Positions 10,779-21,788 of a stretch of DNA of 64,000 nucleotides are shown here, piece by piece. This DNA is from Lycium barbarum (lineage: Eukaryota > Streptophyta > Magnoliopsida > Solanales > Solanaceae). The position numbers and the translations under genes are program-made. How positions within the stretch are numbered: position 1 is the first letter of the stretch; each line of letters opens with the position of its first letter. A model generated the notes under the pieces. That model saw nothing but the letters and a program-made list of their open reading frames with translations, had not been told where the DNA came from and made no database searches. The DNA lies in the NCBI RefSeq assembly GCF_019175385.1, contig NC_083346.1:89604543-89668542 (forward strand), in the 5' to 3' direction.

Positions 10779-11095
10779 TAAATGGGCCAGTGGAAATATT
10801 ACATAGAAGCCTCGGGCAGAAGCAGCCCAACACCATATTAAGTGGTTAGTTTGGGATCTAGGGTGATAAATAGTGTTGGATAGGAGCAATTGCGGTTATG
10901 CAAATATTGTCGAGTCTAAACTCAAAAGTCTGTTTCTTCTCATCCCCATTCTCAGTATCTCTGATTCTCATCTCCTTCTTTCAATCCTTTGTATTTCAGC
11001 TAGATTTCTATTGTTATTCCAGAATCGTTATTCTATTGCTACTGTGTTTGAATTAATACAAGTTGTTAGACGTGTTAAGAATTTGGTACGTTACA
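10751..11095 (+). repeat. 3' LTR of the non-canonical retrotransposon
   Basis: It is 345 bp, the direct repeat of 6373-6716 with the same TGTTATGAATGGG start and GTTACA end. It is followed directly by the target duplication AAATA. Confidence 0.9.
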
Positions 11096-11502
11096 AAATA
11101 CTATATAACGTTTTGTAGCAACCTAAATTGCATTGATCGCGTAAATTTTTTATTATACTAACAGTAGATATACGATTAAATTCAATTAATATAATATATT
11201 CATGTGCCCGCTACACAACACTAGGCTAAATCACGCTCGATATAGTCAATGCGGCCTCCTTTTGTGAATCATAGAACAAGCATCATATCGTCACAGCAGA
11301 AGATTAATTAGCATAGTTTGATTTTTATCAGGATTGAATTTAAAATGTCAATAGCTAAAAAATTCAAACAATGGTAGTGAAAATAATTGACAACTGACAG
11401 ATAATTGAATGTGCTGGAAGTTTTATCATGTACTGGGAAGTTTGTACAAAGTAACTAAATCAACAACTGTAATTCTAACTATATTTATATAATAGGAATA
11501 TA
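11096..11502. other. Intergenic, no feature recognised
   Basis: AT-rich sequence with no sustained ORF and no repeat that I can name. It ends in the TA dinucleotide (11501-11502) that flanks the next MITE. Confidence 0.4.
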
Positions 11503-11795
11503 GGCATAATACATAAACAAGCACTCAAATTTGGCCTCGTAAATATGCCCTCCAACTTTGGGTGTGCACAAGTAGACACCTCAACATGTATTAAAGTTGA
11601 ACATGGAAATACAAATGTTGATGTAGCATGACGTGACACATAAATTTTGGAAGTGCCTAGATGATCATTTTGTAAGTTGGAGTATTCAATTGACAAAGTG
11701 GAGAGAAGTTGAGGTGCCTACTTATGCACACCCAAAATTGGAGGATATACTTGTCAGCTGAGGCCAATTTTGAGGGCTTGTTTATGTATTATGCC
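11503..11795. mobile_element. TA-flanked MITE with long inverted ends
   Basis: The 293-bp element starts GGCATAATACATAAACAA and ends with the inverted TTGTTTATGTATTATGCC. The terminal repeat extends for about 36 bp with roughly three mismatches (to TTGGCCTC). It is flanked by TA on both sides (11501-11502 and 11796-11797), as in Tc1/mariner-type MITEs. Inner GTGTGCA blocks are also inverted. It is non-coding. Confidence 0.75.
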
Positions 11796-11799
11796 TAGA

Positions 11800-12180
11800 C
11801 ACTACCAAAAAAGCGCGTTTTAGCCACGGTTAATAACGTGGCTAAATGGTACCAAAACCGTGGCTAATTAGGGTTAGCAACGAAAAATTAGCCACAGTCG
11901 CCGCCATGCCCATCAGGGGCGTCGCGAGTAATTTAGCCACAGTTTTATCCTCCGTGGTAACATTTTGTTAGCCACGGTTATATGTACATTTAGCCACGGT
12001 CACTCCATGGGTAATTTGACCCCAGAATTCATTCATCATATAAAATTAGCCACGGTTTAGACGTGGCAAATATATTCAATTTTTTAATCAAAAAATGTAC
12101 CCACGGTTAAACCGTGGCAATAATATACAGTTATTTTTAAAAAAAATACCCACGGTTCAACCGTGGCAAAATATATATTT
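11800..12180. repeat. CACTA left terminal and subterminal repeats
   Basis: After the terminal repeat, about nine copies of (A/C)CCAC(G/A)GTT or its complement AACCGTGGC occur within 360 bp. Several are paired as short palindromes such as CCACGGTTAAACCGTGG. This is the expected transposase-binding zone. Confidence 0.85.
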
Positions 12181-14437
12181 TAAAAAAAAAATTACAATTT
12201 TTCGTCATTTTCCTGGTATCAATACATAATCAATAAGCATTCATGAGTACACTGACCATATACACAAACCAGTGCTATAATGATCAAAGTTTTAATATCA
12301 AGGCATAAAAGAAAATCAAGAAAGTATCTAGCCAATCCACTGGCAGCAGCAGTCGTAAACTTTTGTATCATCCAAGAGTAGATGTAATCCTGCATCTATT
12401 TTCTGCATTTTTTGGCAAAAATAAAAGGCACATGAACATTAGCAGCGGATTCAACTATAGGTTCACAAGTTCATCAGACTCGGACCCTATATCACTATAA
12501 ATGTATGTGCGGAACAAAAACAAGGGTAGAGTTAAATATACATTTCAAAACTACTCTCTCAAATCAGTACTTACAACGTTTAAATTCTATGAACAGAAAG
12601 AAATGACCAAGTCTACAAGCATAACCAAGTCAAGAATACATATTCATCAAATAATTTACAGGAAGAATAAAAGAAATGCAACAACCAAGAAAGAGAAAAG
12701 AAATGCAACAGCCAAGAAAGAGAAATACAGTGCTACAACAAATTCTACATTCTTTGATTTCAGAATCTGCACATGTAGAAGATCATATTTACAACTGGTT
12801 TACTTGAAATCTTGAATTGGCATACGTATAAATTTGATATCATACCAAACTACTGGAAAGAATCATGGAACTGGTATGTTGATGCAAATGTCAAATGTGA
12901 CGAAAGAAGAAAAGAATAAACTTCTCGATGAAAGGTCTTTTATGACTTAAATTATGCTAGTTAGTTTTTTTTCACTCCTTTAATAACCTGATGTTGTTCA
13001 GGTTGGGATGGATAAATCAACTATCTTATTGTTTGATAAATAAAAGGGTTATCAAGACAAATAGAGCCAGATCCATTTCATGTGAGAAGTCACTAGATGA
13101 TAAAACAAATATTTCAGTACTACTGCCTTGATCAATCAAAGATTCAAAGTCCAGCAGTCAACAATATTCCAATATGCTAACACAAAAAGTTGATCTTTCA
13201 TTTATTAGTTCAACATCGTCTGATCTCTGTTTGGACCAAAATATGGTGCATTTACAAAAAATGCAGCCTATGTGTGTTAAAATTCCATAAAAATTAAAGT
13301 GACGGACATTAACCAAGTCTATTCAAATCATAGAATGAAATCAGATCTCATGCGTGAGGACTTGATAGATGGTACTAAAAGATTAAGATGTTTCTAAATG
13401 TTCCTTCTCTCCAAGAATATAACTGTTAAGAAAGGAAACTGGAGCTTGTCAGTAAGTGTTAGAATTATGCTTTTGGGCTGTAGTAACATTATTCTACTGC
13501 TTTAGTTTTTTGAATAAATCCTAGTTAATAGTCTCTTAGCCAGCTATTCCTATTTTTGTAGTAATTAGTTAGTTGCAGATCTGATTCTCTAGGATTACGA
13601 TCATTTTTTTTACTGTTTTTTTATTACTGCAAGTACTATAATATATATCGCAACAAAGCTAAACAAAACAGTCCCCGTTGATTGCATAGCCAAAATATTT
13701 CTCGTCACTTCATTTTTGATATATTAGCTCTCTGGCAAGTAATGGTTATGAATTAGTTGAGACTTAAAGTGACCAGTCTTCCTCCTGCATCCATACAATC
13801 TCAAGCAACAAGCCCAAAAAAAACCGCGAGATAACTTATGAGGCATTTCAATTTCATACCGATATGAAATCTCAACTATATCTACGAAACAATTCAATGC
13901 ATATATTTTGCTGGAACAAATAAAAGGAAAAGAATTCTAACAAGCAAGTGATTCTAGAGCTACTTCATGGAAACAAAAGACCTTGCATAGTGAAAGCAGT
14001 ACCTGTTTGTATTGGTGCTCGGTCAATCCAAAAATTGAGTTCCTAATGCTGCAAATAGACAAAAACAACACTTTCAGAAGTAATTTTAACTGGATTATCA
14101 CTTGAAAAGGCATGGACAAAAGGTGATTTTTAGAGAATTATAACAAGCAAATGTATGAAAGATTTGAGGGCAAGAAAATGAACTTAGCAAGCATGCAGGA
14201 AAATCCTTCCTACAAACTCTTCCAAAAATCATACAATGTACTCCCTCTGTCCCACTTTATGAGAAGATGTTTGGCCCTTTGTTATTTCTGTAAGTTTTTT
14301 TTTTCTTTTTTTTCTCTTTGGTTATAAACCATCAAACACATACCACATTTGCTTTACGATAGAAAAGATAGATTAAGAATACAAACCTATATCCGTCCTT
14401 TTGTTGTTACAATATGAAGTGCTCCATAACAGTAGTA
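12181..14437 (-). other. CACTA interior downstream of TnpD, possible TnpA exons
   Basis: There is no long ORF. A 40-base exon-like piece at 14042-14003 (minus) is bounded by TTAG and GTACTG and reads NSIFGLTEHQYKQ, so it could be an internal exon. A short tandem repeat lies at about 12,665-12,725 (unit near 27 bp, GAAATGCAACA(A/G)CCAAG). The bases TACTCCCTCTGTCCCAC at 14,240 are the end of a Stowaway-like MITE without a visible partner. The remainder is AT-rich. Confidence 0.35.
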
Positions 14438-14584
14438 TTAAACTACTCTAAACATTGCTGCACCATCTCTGCGCTGCTGTTGCTGTTGTGCCTGCTGTTG
14501 TTGCTGCTGTGCCTGCTGCTGTTGTTGTTGCGCCTGCTGCTGTTGCTGCTGCGCCAGTTGATGTTGCTGCTGCTGTTGCTGCCT
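14438..14584 (-). CDS. Polyglutamine terminal exon, candidate TnpA-like gene
   Basis: On the minus strand an acceptor TTTTACTGCAG is followed by an open exon from 14584 to the stop TAA at 14440-14438. It encodes about 48 residues, mostly glutamine with regular single alanines (QQQQQQA blocks), ending RRDGAAMFRVV. It lies 138 bp beyond the TnpD stop in the same direction. In En/Spm elements the second protein is made by alternative splicing past tnpD, so this could be its last exon; that is inference. It could instead be a CAG/CTG-type repeat that is open by chance. Confidence 0.4.
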   Translation of the reverse strand, partial: RQQQQQQHQLAQQQQQQAQQQQQQAQQQQQQAQQQQQRRDGAAMFRVV

Positions 14585-14722
14585 CTGCAGTAAAATCTGC
14601 AGGAAGACCAAACTTATAAGTTACTTATAGTCACTGAAAAGAGGGAGAATGCAACACTATAACTACAACTAAAATTAACTGAAACAAGCCAAATATAACA
14701 ATTCCATAACAGGGGTACTAAA

Positions 14723-17700
14723 CTAGTCCAAAATTCCTTCACCATCTCCATCACCGCCACTTTCATAATCATCATGAGTTGGTTCATCTTGTTCTTGTTC
14801 AGAGCGATCATCCCGCACTAATTGTAGGTCTTCGATATTCTCCAAATGTTGCTCACGAAAAGGTATGTCCTCCATTGATGGCTCCTCTAAATCCACATAA
14901 TTCACATCTCTCATATCATATACGTCTCTAGGCTTCATATGACAAACAAAACACCAATCTTCATCAACTGGATCATCAATATAGTACACCATTCTAGCAT
15001 CAGTTGCAAGTATAAAAGGTTCATCTGTTTCTTTTGCACCAGTGTGTATCAAACGTGAAAAGTTTACACTTGTTATCCCAAATTGATCTATCTTAATTCC
15101 CTTGTTAAGTGTAGTGTCTACCCAAATACATTTGAATAACACAACCTTTAACTTACCGTAATAATTTAACTCTATGATGTCAACCAATTTGCCATAGTAC
15201 ATATCATCACTTGACTGTTCAATAGATTCTCTACCACTTGAAAATCTCTTGGTAACAGCAGACATAACAATGCCACTATTTTGTGTTGTCAATCCCTGCT
15301 CCTTCCTCATAGTACGAAACTTAAATCCATGAACGTTATACTCCTTGAATCTCCTCACAACATTATTTGGTCCATTTGCAAGCCATTCAATTTCGGGTGT
15401 AATATCCGCACCATCATTTCTTGCAACCTATTATTGTTAAATGTTAGGACAATTATATATATACACTTTATGAGCTTTTGAATTTAAAAGAGAACGAAAT
15501 ATTTTCAATCTTACATATTCCTTAAACCACTCGTGAAAATGTTTGTGCACATGTTCTTCCACAGTTTTTGATTGGTTTCTTCTGCCACGAAGCATCCTAG
15601 CGACCTCAGTCCTAAACTTCCTGAAGTAGTAGTAACTCATAAAGTAAGGTATAAAAATACATTACAAAAGAAAATGAACAATATAAAAGACCATGTAACC
15701 TACTCTCGAAATGCATCAACTATTTCACAATTGGTTAAAACATATCGGTGAGCTTGTATGATTTCCAAGGGAGGTATCGGTAGAGTCTTAATAGCCCCAA
15801 CAGGCTTGCCTGATGCAGGAAACAAGTTTGACAAGATAGTAGATTCACTACTAGCACGGATCTCATTTTCATCATCATTACGCCTTGGTCGATTAAACCT
15901 TGTCTCTATGTCACCATCCTCCAAATATCTTGAACAAAAAGTGAGACATTCCTCCAAAATATACCCTTCAGCTATACAGCCTTCTGCTGCGGAATTGTTA
16001 CGAACATAAGACTTCAAATGGCCGAGTTCCCTAGCAATATATTAAAACGAATCGTAAGATTAGAAAAAATTTAAAAATATAGCAACTTACTCAGCAAAGA
16101 ATATACCTTTCAACAGGATACATATAATGACCTTGTACAGGACCAGCAAGAATTGCTTCCTCTCCAAGATGAATGACCAAATGAACCATAATAGTGAAAA
16201 ATGATGGAGGGAATATGACTTCCAGATTAGAATGAGTCAACCAAATTCTTTGTTGGAGCTTCTCGATATACTTTACATCTAGAACCTTTCTTGATACTTC
16301 TCTAAAGTAGTTACATAACTCAATCAACACTGAAGTAACTTCTTTAGGAAGAGATCTTTTAAAAGCAATTGGCAAAAGATGCTCCATCAGAATGTGGGAA
16401 TCATGGCTCTTTAAATTAGAGATCTTGCGTTTCTTAAGATCAACACATCTAGAAATGTTTGATGCGTAGTTATCTGGAAAAACCACATTTTTTAAAACTT
16501 TTAGGAAGATATCTTTCTGCTCTTTCTTCATGATAAAGCATGATGGAGGAAACTTGGAAGAATTAGGATATGGATGAAGCTTTTCTTTAATTCCCATCGC
16601 TTGCAAGTCCTTACGAGCTTGCAAATTGTCTTTTGATCTTTTTTTGTCACCAAGTACGGTGAACAATATATTGTCACAAACATTCTTCTCTACGTGCATC
16701 ATGTCAAGGCAATGACGAATAAGATTGTTCTTCCAATAAGGTAAATCCCAAAAAATACTCTTTTTCTTCCATTGATCCGGGCCAACCTCACTTGTAGAAC
16801 AATCACGCGGTCTCTTCCGACTCTCCTCAATTTGCCTTAACATGGTTGAACCTGAGGGTGGGATAGGGGCAGGTCTATGCTCTTCAAAACCATTAAAGGA
16901 CTGCTTATTGTACCTATACTTGTGATCATGTGGCAAATAACGACGATGTCCCATAAAGCAATTTTTCCTACCAAACTTTAGCCTTAGAGATTCCGTGTTA
17001 AAATTACATGATGGACAAGTAAGCGATGTATGTGTATTCCACCCAGACAAGTTGTCAAGACCTGGAAAATCACTTATGGTCCACATCAATGCAGCACGCA
17101 ATTGAAACATTTCTTTAGTTGAGGAATCATAAGCAGGTACATCGCTCCACAACTGTTTTAACTCAGCGACTAGAGGTTGCAAGTAAACATCAATGCTATT
17201 TCCAGGCATTTTAGGACCAGGAATTATCATAGACATGACAAGAGAAGTTTGCTTCATAAAACACCATGGAGGATAGTTATAAATATACAACATCACAAGC
17301 CAAATGCTAACATTGGAACTTAGATTTCCAAAAGGATTGAAACCGTCTGTAGCTAAAGCAAGTCGCACATTACGGGTCTCTGAAGTAAAATCTGGATAGA
17401 ATGAATCAAAATGTTTCCACGCTTTGCCATCTCTAGGATGTCGTAATAACTCATCTGGGTTAGCCTTTGTAGCATGCCACTTCAAGAGTTCTGCAGTTTT
17501 TGAGCACATGTATAACCTTCTCAGCCTAGGTATAAGTGGAAAGTACCGCAATACTTTCACTGGCTTTGGTTTCTTTTTCTGTTGGTCATCAATCACAATA
17601 TTTGCACCAACATCATTTTCATTTGAATTATATCTGGATGTATTGCACTTCTTGCATTTATTTCTCTTCTTATCCTCGGATGATCCCCAATATAACATGC

Positions 17701-18400
17701 AATGGTTCGGACATGCATCAATCTTATCATAGCCCAAACCTAACCTCTTAATCATCTTTTTTGACTCATAAAATGATGATGGTAGTTTCGCATGGGGAAA
17801 AGCATCCTTTAAAAGGTCAAGAATCATTGAAAATGTTTTATCAGTTGCACTACATAAGACCTTAATATGATAAAAATGAACCATGAATGACAATTTACTA
17901 TATTTTGCACAACCATCATAAAGTTCTTGATTCCCATCCTCTAACAACTCCTTAATTTTGTCCCTCTCTTCTTGACCATTATCTTCAGCACCCCCAGGAT
18001 GGTCATTATTTGGTAGATTTGATGGACCAGAATCTTGAAAGTCATTATCAAAGACACCAAAAGCATCATTCAACATATCATGCATCGGATATTGTCTAAC
18101 CGGCTCATCTTGTACCGGGGATATTGATTCTACGATAGATTGAACATGCTTTTCCCCATGCATATACCAACATGTGTACTTTTCTGGAAACCCCTTTTGA
18201 AGGAGATGACCAAACACATCAGCTCTATTGCACATAACTTTAAATCCACATGTAATGCAAGGACATACAATTTTTCCATCTACAGATGCATTCGAAAAGG
18301 CAAAGTTCAAAAATTGGACTACACCATCTGAGAATTCATTTGATCTAATTGGCTTCTTAATCCAACTCTTTTCAATCATTTTGGAATGAAGCTGTTTCAA
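14723..18400 (-). CDS. TnpD: CACTA transposase TnpD (TNP2-like), four exons
   Basis: Catalytic transposase of the CACTA superfamily, acting on DNA in the nucleus. Exons on the minus strand: 18400-16107, 16030-15704, 15620-15515, 15427-14723. All introns are GT-AG, phases match, and the sum is 3,432 bases (1,143 residues plus stop) with no internal stop. Order of domains: an N-terminal transposase-associated domain, residues about 10-80 (PCITCGFK, then YTCWYMHGE); a transposase_21 core, about 300-520 (DGFNPFGNLS, then PPWCFMKQ and IPGPKMPGNSIDVYLQPL); the HCLDMMHVEKNVCDN block near 560; a DUF4218-like region from about 690 across the first junction (VHLVIHLGEEA, then YPVER continuing into exon 2); and a DUF4216-like region in exon 4 (KVVLFKCIWVD, GITSVNFSR, FILATDA). 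A second ATG (MIEKSW, 18379) is an alternative start. The tail is acidic. Confidence 0.92.
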
Positions 18401-18995
18401 TTTAAATCAATTGAATGCAATCCGAATATGGAAAATTGAAGGGCATACCGTCCAGGTTTCGTGCACCTCCAGGAATACTGTCCCCTTCTTTCTTATCTAA
18501 AGGTTTGACTTCTCCCGTCAAGTGCTCAATAGTAGTTGTCGATCTAACTCAGGAAACTTCACAGTCCACTGGTACTGACTGATCAAAGCAACAGGAAGAA
18601 TTAGAAGAGTATAGAAGCTCACCATAATAAGAGGGTTGAAGCACAAATGTACAAGTAAAAATCCAGTCCATAAAAATTCAAAAACAATTTAAAACCATCA
18701 AATGTTAGCTCAAAGACCAACTAAAAGACACAAACTTTATGAAACATTTTATGTTGTAATTGGGGAGAAAATAATGAGATGTTGGAGATGGAAGAATGGC
18801 GAGAAAAGATTGCGGAGGGGCTTTTGTTTTCTCCAACTCCACGTTTAGGCAGTTGTTTCAGTTGGGATGTTGTGGAAAGTGACGTTGAAGTGTCTTTGTG
18901 GAGTTATAGTATTTGATGCGGATATAGGAATAATTGGATTTCACTTCACCAGCCAGTTAGTTACAATCTAGGAGTAGCAGTTTTAAAAGAAAAAC

Positions 18996-19032
18996 AAAAA
19001 AAAAAAGGGGGGGGGGGGGGGGGGGGGGGGGG
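18996..19032. repeat. A11-G26 homopolymer tract
   Basis: Eleven A are followed directly by twenty-six G. Such a run can form G-quadruplex structures and is very hard to sequence or assemble, so its length should not be trusted. Confidence 0.9.
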
Positions 19033-20166
19033 AATACTTAACAAGATTGATGTCAAAGTGTTCATAATAAAACAATTTGCTCATGTTACTATTTCCATAT
19101 GTGGGAAACATTATTTGCAGTACCAGTCAATAAGGACATGCCTCCTCGAATTACTTTTATTCTTTTCTACACATTTCAAATTCATTTGTATTGTAGTACA
19201 TGCATCCAGCATACGCATCCATCACTTTTGTACACCTCTGATGGAGATCCTTCAGCCTACACATAATAATAATGCACGTATTAGATTTCTCAAAGTAGCA
19301 CAAGCAACAAAAGATTACATGTGAAACCTTGCGCAGCTATTACTACTAAACAACACCAGGCTTACTTAGCGAAAAGAAGGGCAAATCTTACTAGTCCCAG
19401 TACATTGACTAACAAAGGGTGTAAAGAGCTCAATGAGATATATATACACATACCTATATCATTATCAAAAACAACTCAGCTTAGCTTCTAGTAATTCAAG
19501 TAGCAATACTCCTAAAACTACTTAGTTCATGGGGCAAGTATCATTCCTAAACTCTATCAACAACCAACTACTTTAAAAATGTGTTTGTAGTAATCAAATT
19601 AAAGGTAGAATTTTTGCTACTTTAATGTCAAAGTGTAACGCTCCTCCTGGAATGACTTTTTTGAATTTTTTTTTAAAAAGAATTTGTCTACAATGGCCAC
19701 CCAATCTCCATTTTCTATAACTACTGGCACAATGATTGAATGCCTTGAATACCTTGCAAGTTATTATCCTTATGAACTTCCCCGGCGTGTTGAAGGAAAT
19801 ATTCACAAATCTGGTATTGCTTCTACACAAATGTCTAGCAAGATCGAGAACAAACGTTATCAGTCTACCTAAACAATATGCTCAAAACTTCGCCAACAAG
19901 GCAATCTCCCAGCAGAGAAAGAACGCGACGGCCATAATAGCAATGTATTTTTATAAGTCCAACAAATGTGTTCCAATTATACACAAGGATAAAAAGCAGC
20001 CCATATACCCCAAAATACCAGGGGAAAATATGAGCTACCATAACCGACCTGAATGTTGGAACTAAATGGAGCGAAATGAAAAGTAAGGATTCATATAACC
20101 AACGTCAAGCTAATTGGGATTAAGGTATCATTGTCATTGTTATACCACAATATACTAACAGTAACA

Positions 20167-20212
20167 ACAACAACAACATACCCAGTTTAATCTCACGGGT
20201 GGGTTCTAGGCA
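20167..20212 (-). mobile_element. SINE 3'-end fragment (minus)
   Basis: CAACAACAACAACATACCCAG followed by CACGGGTGGGTTCTAGGCAGG-like sequence (read in two pieces) is the complement of the TS/SolS SINE 3' end. Only about 45 bases are recognisable. It lies inside the CACTA element. Confidence 0.55.
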
Positions 20213-20603
20213 GGGGCGGCTCAAATTTCATGTATAATTTTATACTAAATAATAAAAGAAAAAAAGATAAAGGGAGGTTCTTAAACTGGTCATCCATAGA
20301 GTCGCTTAAATTAGGCCTTCAAACAAAAAGGGTATCGTCATTTATGCATCAAATTCCATTAACAAATAGTAGCAATCACCAACTATTTATGTATTTCAAA
20401 AAATGCATAAATTCACACACAAGCATTCATGGCAACAAGAACCCATCTTTTATCATGCCCAGATTTACTTTCAAAACACAAAAATACCATGGACAAGTAT
20501 TCAAAGAATCCCTCAAGAACGTATCAAATCTAAACCCCCATTAAAACAAATTTGAAATTTGGGTATGAAAAACGGATGATGATTAAAGAAATGAGAAAAA
20601 AAC

Positions 20604-20640
20604 CTTTGTTTTGCTGTTGAAGAACGATTCTTGCAGCCAT
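20604..20640 (-). CDS. Candidate first coding exon of a CACTA gene
   Basis: On the minus strand ATG at 20640-20638 opens MAARIVLQQQNK and meets a donor (CAAAG then GTTTTT) after 37 bases. It lies near the right end of the CACTA element, where transcription of both En/Spm-type proteins would begin. It is too short to prove. If real, it would join a downstream exon such as the polyglutamine exon at 14584. Confidence 0.3.
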
Positions 20641-20937
20641 TACAGAGAAATTAAATCACCCAAACTCAAATGTCTTCTCAAAACTCTAAATCCCACAAAA
20701 ATAATGATGAGTTAATCAACGAAATTTCGAGTACGAATCGATGGCCGAATATTGGGAGCAATCGATTTGGGAACGGTGAATTTTGGAGCTGGGTATCGTT
20801 AATTTTGGTGAAGTTTGGCTGTTGGGTTAATTTGGGTTTGTTAAAAGAGAAAACATAAAAACCAAAAAAGTAAATAAATGGTGGGAAATGAAAAAGAAAA
20901 GGGAGGGAGTGAATTTTTTACCCGCCCCATTTTGCCC

Positions 20938-21049
20938 ACGAAAAATTAGCCACAGTTTTATACATCGTAGATAACATTATAATTTTCAGTCTCTTTTGCC
21001 ACGGTTTTTGGCTAAAAAACCGTGGCTAAAACGCGCGTTTTTGGTAGTG
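20938..21049. repeat. CACTA right terminal and subterminal repeats
   Basis: AAATTAGCCACAGTTTTAT, then GCCACGGTTTTTGGC, then AACCGTGGCTAAAACGCG lead into the terminal TTGGTAGTG. This is the same motif set as at the left end, in inverse order. Confidence 0.85.
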
Positions 21050-21082
21050 AGAATATATAGTTGAATGTGCTATTACTTTCTA

Positions 21083-21788
21083 TTATTCTCTCTTGTTCTC
21101 ATATGCCTGTGGATGTCCAGGATCAGGCTTATCAAAGAAGGCCATATCTTCTTCAGTCAATGACTCAAACGGTCCATCTAATGGTGGAAGTTCAGTTAAC
21201 TCAGGATGTAGCGGCCATGGGAATTCTTCTTCTGTCAATGACTCTTTAATGACTACATTCTCGTCTTTTGATTGGATATCCTGAGAATTTTTACCCAAAC
21301 TAACCTTCCTCATAATGCTGCACACAACAAAGTCTTCGTGTTGGATTTCTCCACGTTGTCTTAACACCTTCACTATGGTTTCGTTAAGATAGTATTCTTT
21401 CATAATCCAGTACACGCCACTACTTTCTTCATCAAAACGAAAAGTTTTCTTGGACCCAATCACTGACCCGTCCTTATCCAAAACTGCTTTACTCGTGTCC
21501 CGTCCCTTCCATGAGCAACCCCCAACAATTGTCCTGTTGAAATTTTTACTATGCACGGATTTTTTCTTCAACCGAGTGAAGAAATAGTTTACATGATCGC
21601 TACTTGTCTTCCCTTCACTACATAATAAGTCGTCGAACAATTCACATGGCTTCTTGTTACCATACAAGTCTATATATCGAATATCATCGCATCCAATAGG
21701 GCTTTCCACAAACGAATTTCAGTAAATAGTTTATGAGATGTTCATCATCATAGGTCTGAGAACTCTTTCTTCTTTTGCTTTTCATCAT
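21083..21788 (-). pseudogene. NAC-domain-like protein, frameshifted, apparently intronless
   Basis: NAC proteins are plant transcription factors. From ATG (21788 or 21785) the frame reads MKSKRRKSSQ then YDDEHLINYLLKFV, which fits NAC subdomain A. A frame change between about 21,735 and 21,712 leads to the long frame ending at 21083. That frame holds subdomain B (YIDLYGNKKPCELFDD), C (YFFTRLKKKS), D (GCSWKGRDTSKA, GSKKTFRF) and E (WIMKEYYLNE, FVVCSIMRK). The tail is acidic and includes PLDGPFESLTEEDMAFFD. The whole NAC domain is encoded without an intron, unlike most NAC genes, so a processed copy is possible. The CACTA element ends 33 bp beyond its stop codon. The tail motif recurs in the gene remnant at 56,487-57,136. 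A single sequencing error at the shift would turn this into an intact gene. Confidence 0.72.

Larger units (their letters stand above)
6373..11095 (+). mobile_element. LTR retrotransposon with non-canonical interior
   Basis: Two direct LTRs (6373-6716 and 10751-11095, both TG...CA) flank the interior. A perfect 5-bp target duplication AAATA (6368-6372 and 11096-11100) shows that this is one insertion. A purine-rich tract, GAGGAGGGGAGTAT, precedes the 3' LTR. The first interior bases are TTGGTGCTTTCATTG, not the common TGGTATCAGAGC primer site. The interior lacks recognisable protease, reverse transcriptase, RNase H or integrase. Instead it holds a broken ORF of unknown type. The last codons before the 3' LTR read SNLEDKVLIEEG, which resembles the extreme C-terminus of Ty3/gypsy polyproteins, so a gypsy parent is likely. 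Without the inserted solo LTR the element is about 3.3 kb. Confidence 0.88.
18401..20603 (-). other. CACTA interior upstream of TnpD
   Basis: This is the likely leader and intron sequence for the minus-strand transcripts. A segment near 18,570-18,450 ends in a donor (CCTGGACG then GTATGCC) and reads open for about 20 codons (EVKPLDKKEGDSIPGGARNL), so it may be a small upstream exon. A homopolymer tract at 18,996-19,032 interrupts the region. No long ORF is present. Confidence 0.35.
11800..21049 (-). mobile_element. Complete CACTA (En/Spm) DNA transposon, 9,250 bp
   Basis: It begins CACTACCAAAAAAGCGCG and ends with the inverse, CGCGTTTTTGGTAGTG. It is flanked by the 3-bp target duplication AGA (11797-11799 and 21050-21052). 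Both ends carry arrays of the subterminal motif AGCCACGGTT in direct and inverted form. The interior encodes TnpD on the minus strand (14723-18400) with uninterrupted exons, plus exon-like pieces that may form a TnpA-like partner. TnpA-type proteins bind the subterminal repeats and TnpD is the catalytic protein, so this copy has the parts of an autonomous element, although activity is not shown by sequence. Confidence 0.93.

Noticed and set aside
12501..12815. 104-codon lysine-rich plus-strand frame in the CACTA interior
   Set aside because: It arises from an A-rich stretch with a 27-bp tandem repeat, and is opposite in direction to the transposase genes.
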